From: a bacterium
GTDB taxonomy: Bacteria > Pseudomonadota > Alphaproteobacteria > Rhizobiales > Xanthobacteraceae
Assembly (NCBI GenBank): GCA_029946075.1
Contig: JAQSDT010000249.1
Span: 1-5,097 of the forward strand
Direction of reading: 5' to 3'
Length of the DNA: 5,097 nt
The number at the start of each line of letters is the position of its first letter. Positions within the stretch are counted from its first letter, which is position 1. A program made the translations under genes and the position numbers. Positions 4,796-5,097 of the stretch are shown here, piece after piece. Below the pieces are notes generated by a model that did not search any database, was not told the origin of the DNA, and saw only the letters and a list, made by a program, of their open reading frames with translations.

Positions 4796-5097
4796 ATGCA
4801 TTTGCGACTCTACGATACCTTGACCAAGGAGAAGCGGCCGTTCACGCCGCTCGATGCCGATAGCGTCCGCATGTATGCCTGCGGACCGACGGTCTACGAC
4901 TTCGCGCATATCGGCAACGGCCGCGCGGCGATTGTGTTCGACGTGCTGTTCCGCGTGCTGCGCCATCGCTACGGCGCCGGTCATGTGAAATACGTTCGGA
5001 ACATCACCGACGTCGACGACAAGATCAACGTGCGGGCTGCGCGCGATTATCCCGGCGTGCCGCTGAACGAGGCGATCCGCAAGGTCACCGAGACGAC
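4796..5097 (+). CDS. cysS: Cysteinyl-tRNA synthetase, 5' part only
   Basis: This cytoplasmic class I aminoacyl-tRNA synthetase activates cysteine with ATP and loads it on tRNA-Cys. One hundred complete codons are present before the window ends, out of roughly 460-500 normally. The start of the catalytic domain is unmistakable: LYDTLT (5-10), YACGPTVYD (27-35) with Cys29 as the first zinc ligand that selects cysteine, the HIGH-type ATP motif as HIGN (38-41), GRAAIVFDVLFRVLR (42-56) and KYVRNITDVDDKI (65-77). HIGN in place of HIGH is common in this enzyme family and not a defect. The KMSKS loop and anticodon-binding part lie beyond the edge. The gene is transcribed away from the small secreted-protein gene, with a 292-bp upstream region containing a candidate attenuator-like leader. 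Confidence 0.97.
   Translation, partial: MHLRLYDTLTKEKRPFTPLDADSVRMYACGPTVYDFAHIGNGRAAIVFDVLFRVLRHRYGAGHVKYVRNITDVDDKINVRAARDYPGVPLNEAIRKVTET

Noticed and set aside
1..5097. Mobile element, CRISPR array, tRNA or defence system.
   Set aside because: No direct repeats with spacers, terminal inverted repeats flanking a transposase, tRNA cloverleaf or defence-type domain were seen. All intact larger genes are housekeeping or secreted proteins.

Overview
The window is GC-rich chromosomal DNA of alphaproteobacterial type, most likely Bradyrhizobium or a close relative (Rhodopseudomonas, Nitrobacter and kin). This rests on three things: a class II DAHP synthase next to dgkA and a glutamine-dependent nadE, a secreted DUF2865-type protein, and a dispersed palindromic repeat of a kind I recall from Bradyrhizobium/Rhodopseudomonas genomes. 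The genus call is inference; no rRNA or other decisive marker is present.

Left part (1-2757, + strand): the 3' two fifths or so of a class II DAHP synthase gene (shikimate pathway entry); dgkA (diacylglycerol kinase), which starts with TTG one base after the synthase stop; and, 44 bp later, a complete 583-codon nadE (glutamine-hydrolysing NAD+ synthetase). Spacing suggests one transcription unit of housekeeping genes with no obvious shared pathway.

Middle (2758-4503): a convergent junction (2758-2885) holding a REP-like inverted repeat that probably ends transcription from both sides. Next, on the - strand, come a 380-codon secreted DUF2865-type protein with ten cysteines in its mature part and, upstream of it, a 102-codon secreted protein of unknown function with six cysteines. 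The 166 bp between them contain several hairpins, one lying just before the DUF2865 start codon.

Right part (4504-5097): a 292-bp divergent intergenic region, then the 5' end of cysS (cysteinyl-tRNA synthetase, + strand), cut by the window edge after 100 codons. This region has an AT-rich TTAA-N6-TTAAC element on the side of the - strand gene. On the cysS side it has a possible 16-codon leader ORF with two Cys codons, whose stop codon lies inside a stem-loop followed by a T-rich stretch. That arrangement resembles amino-acid attenuation and is the most interesting candidate for something undescribed, but it is unproven and the classical switching logic does not fit cleanly.

No tRNA, rRNA, insertion sequence, CRISPR array, prophage or defence gene is visible. 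Most of the window is ordinary core-genome sequence.
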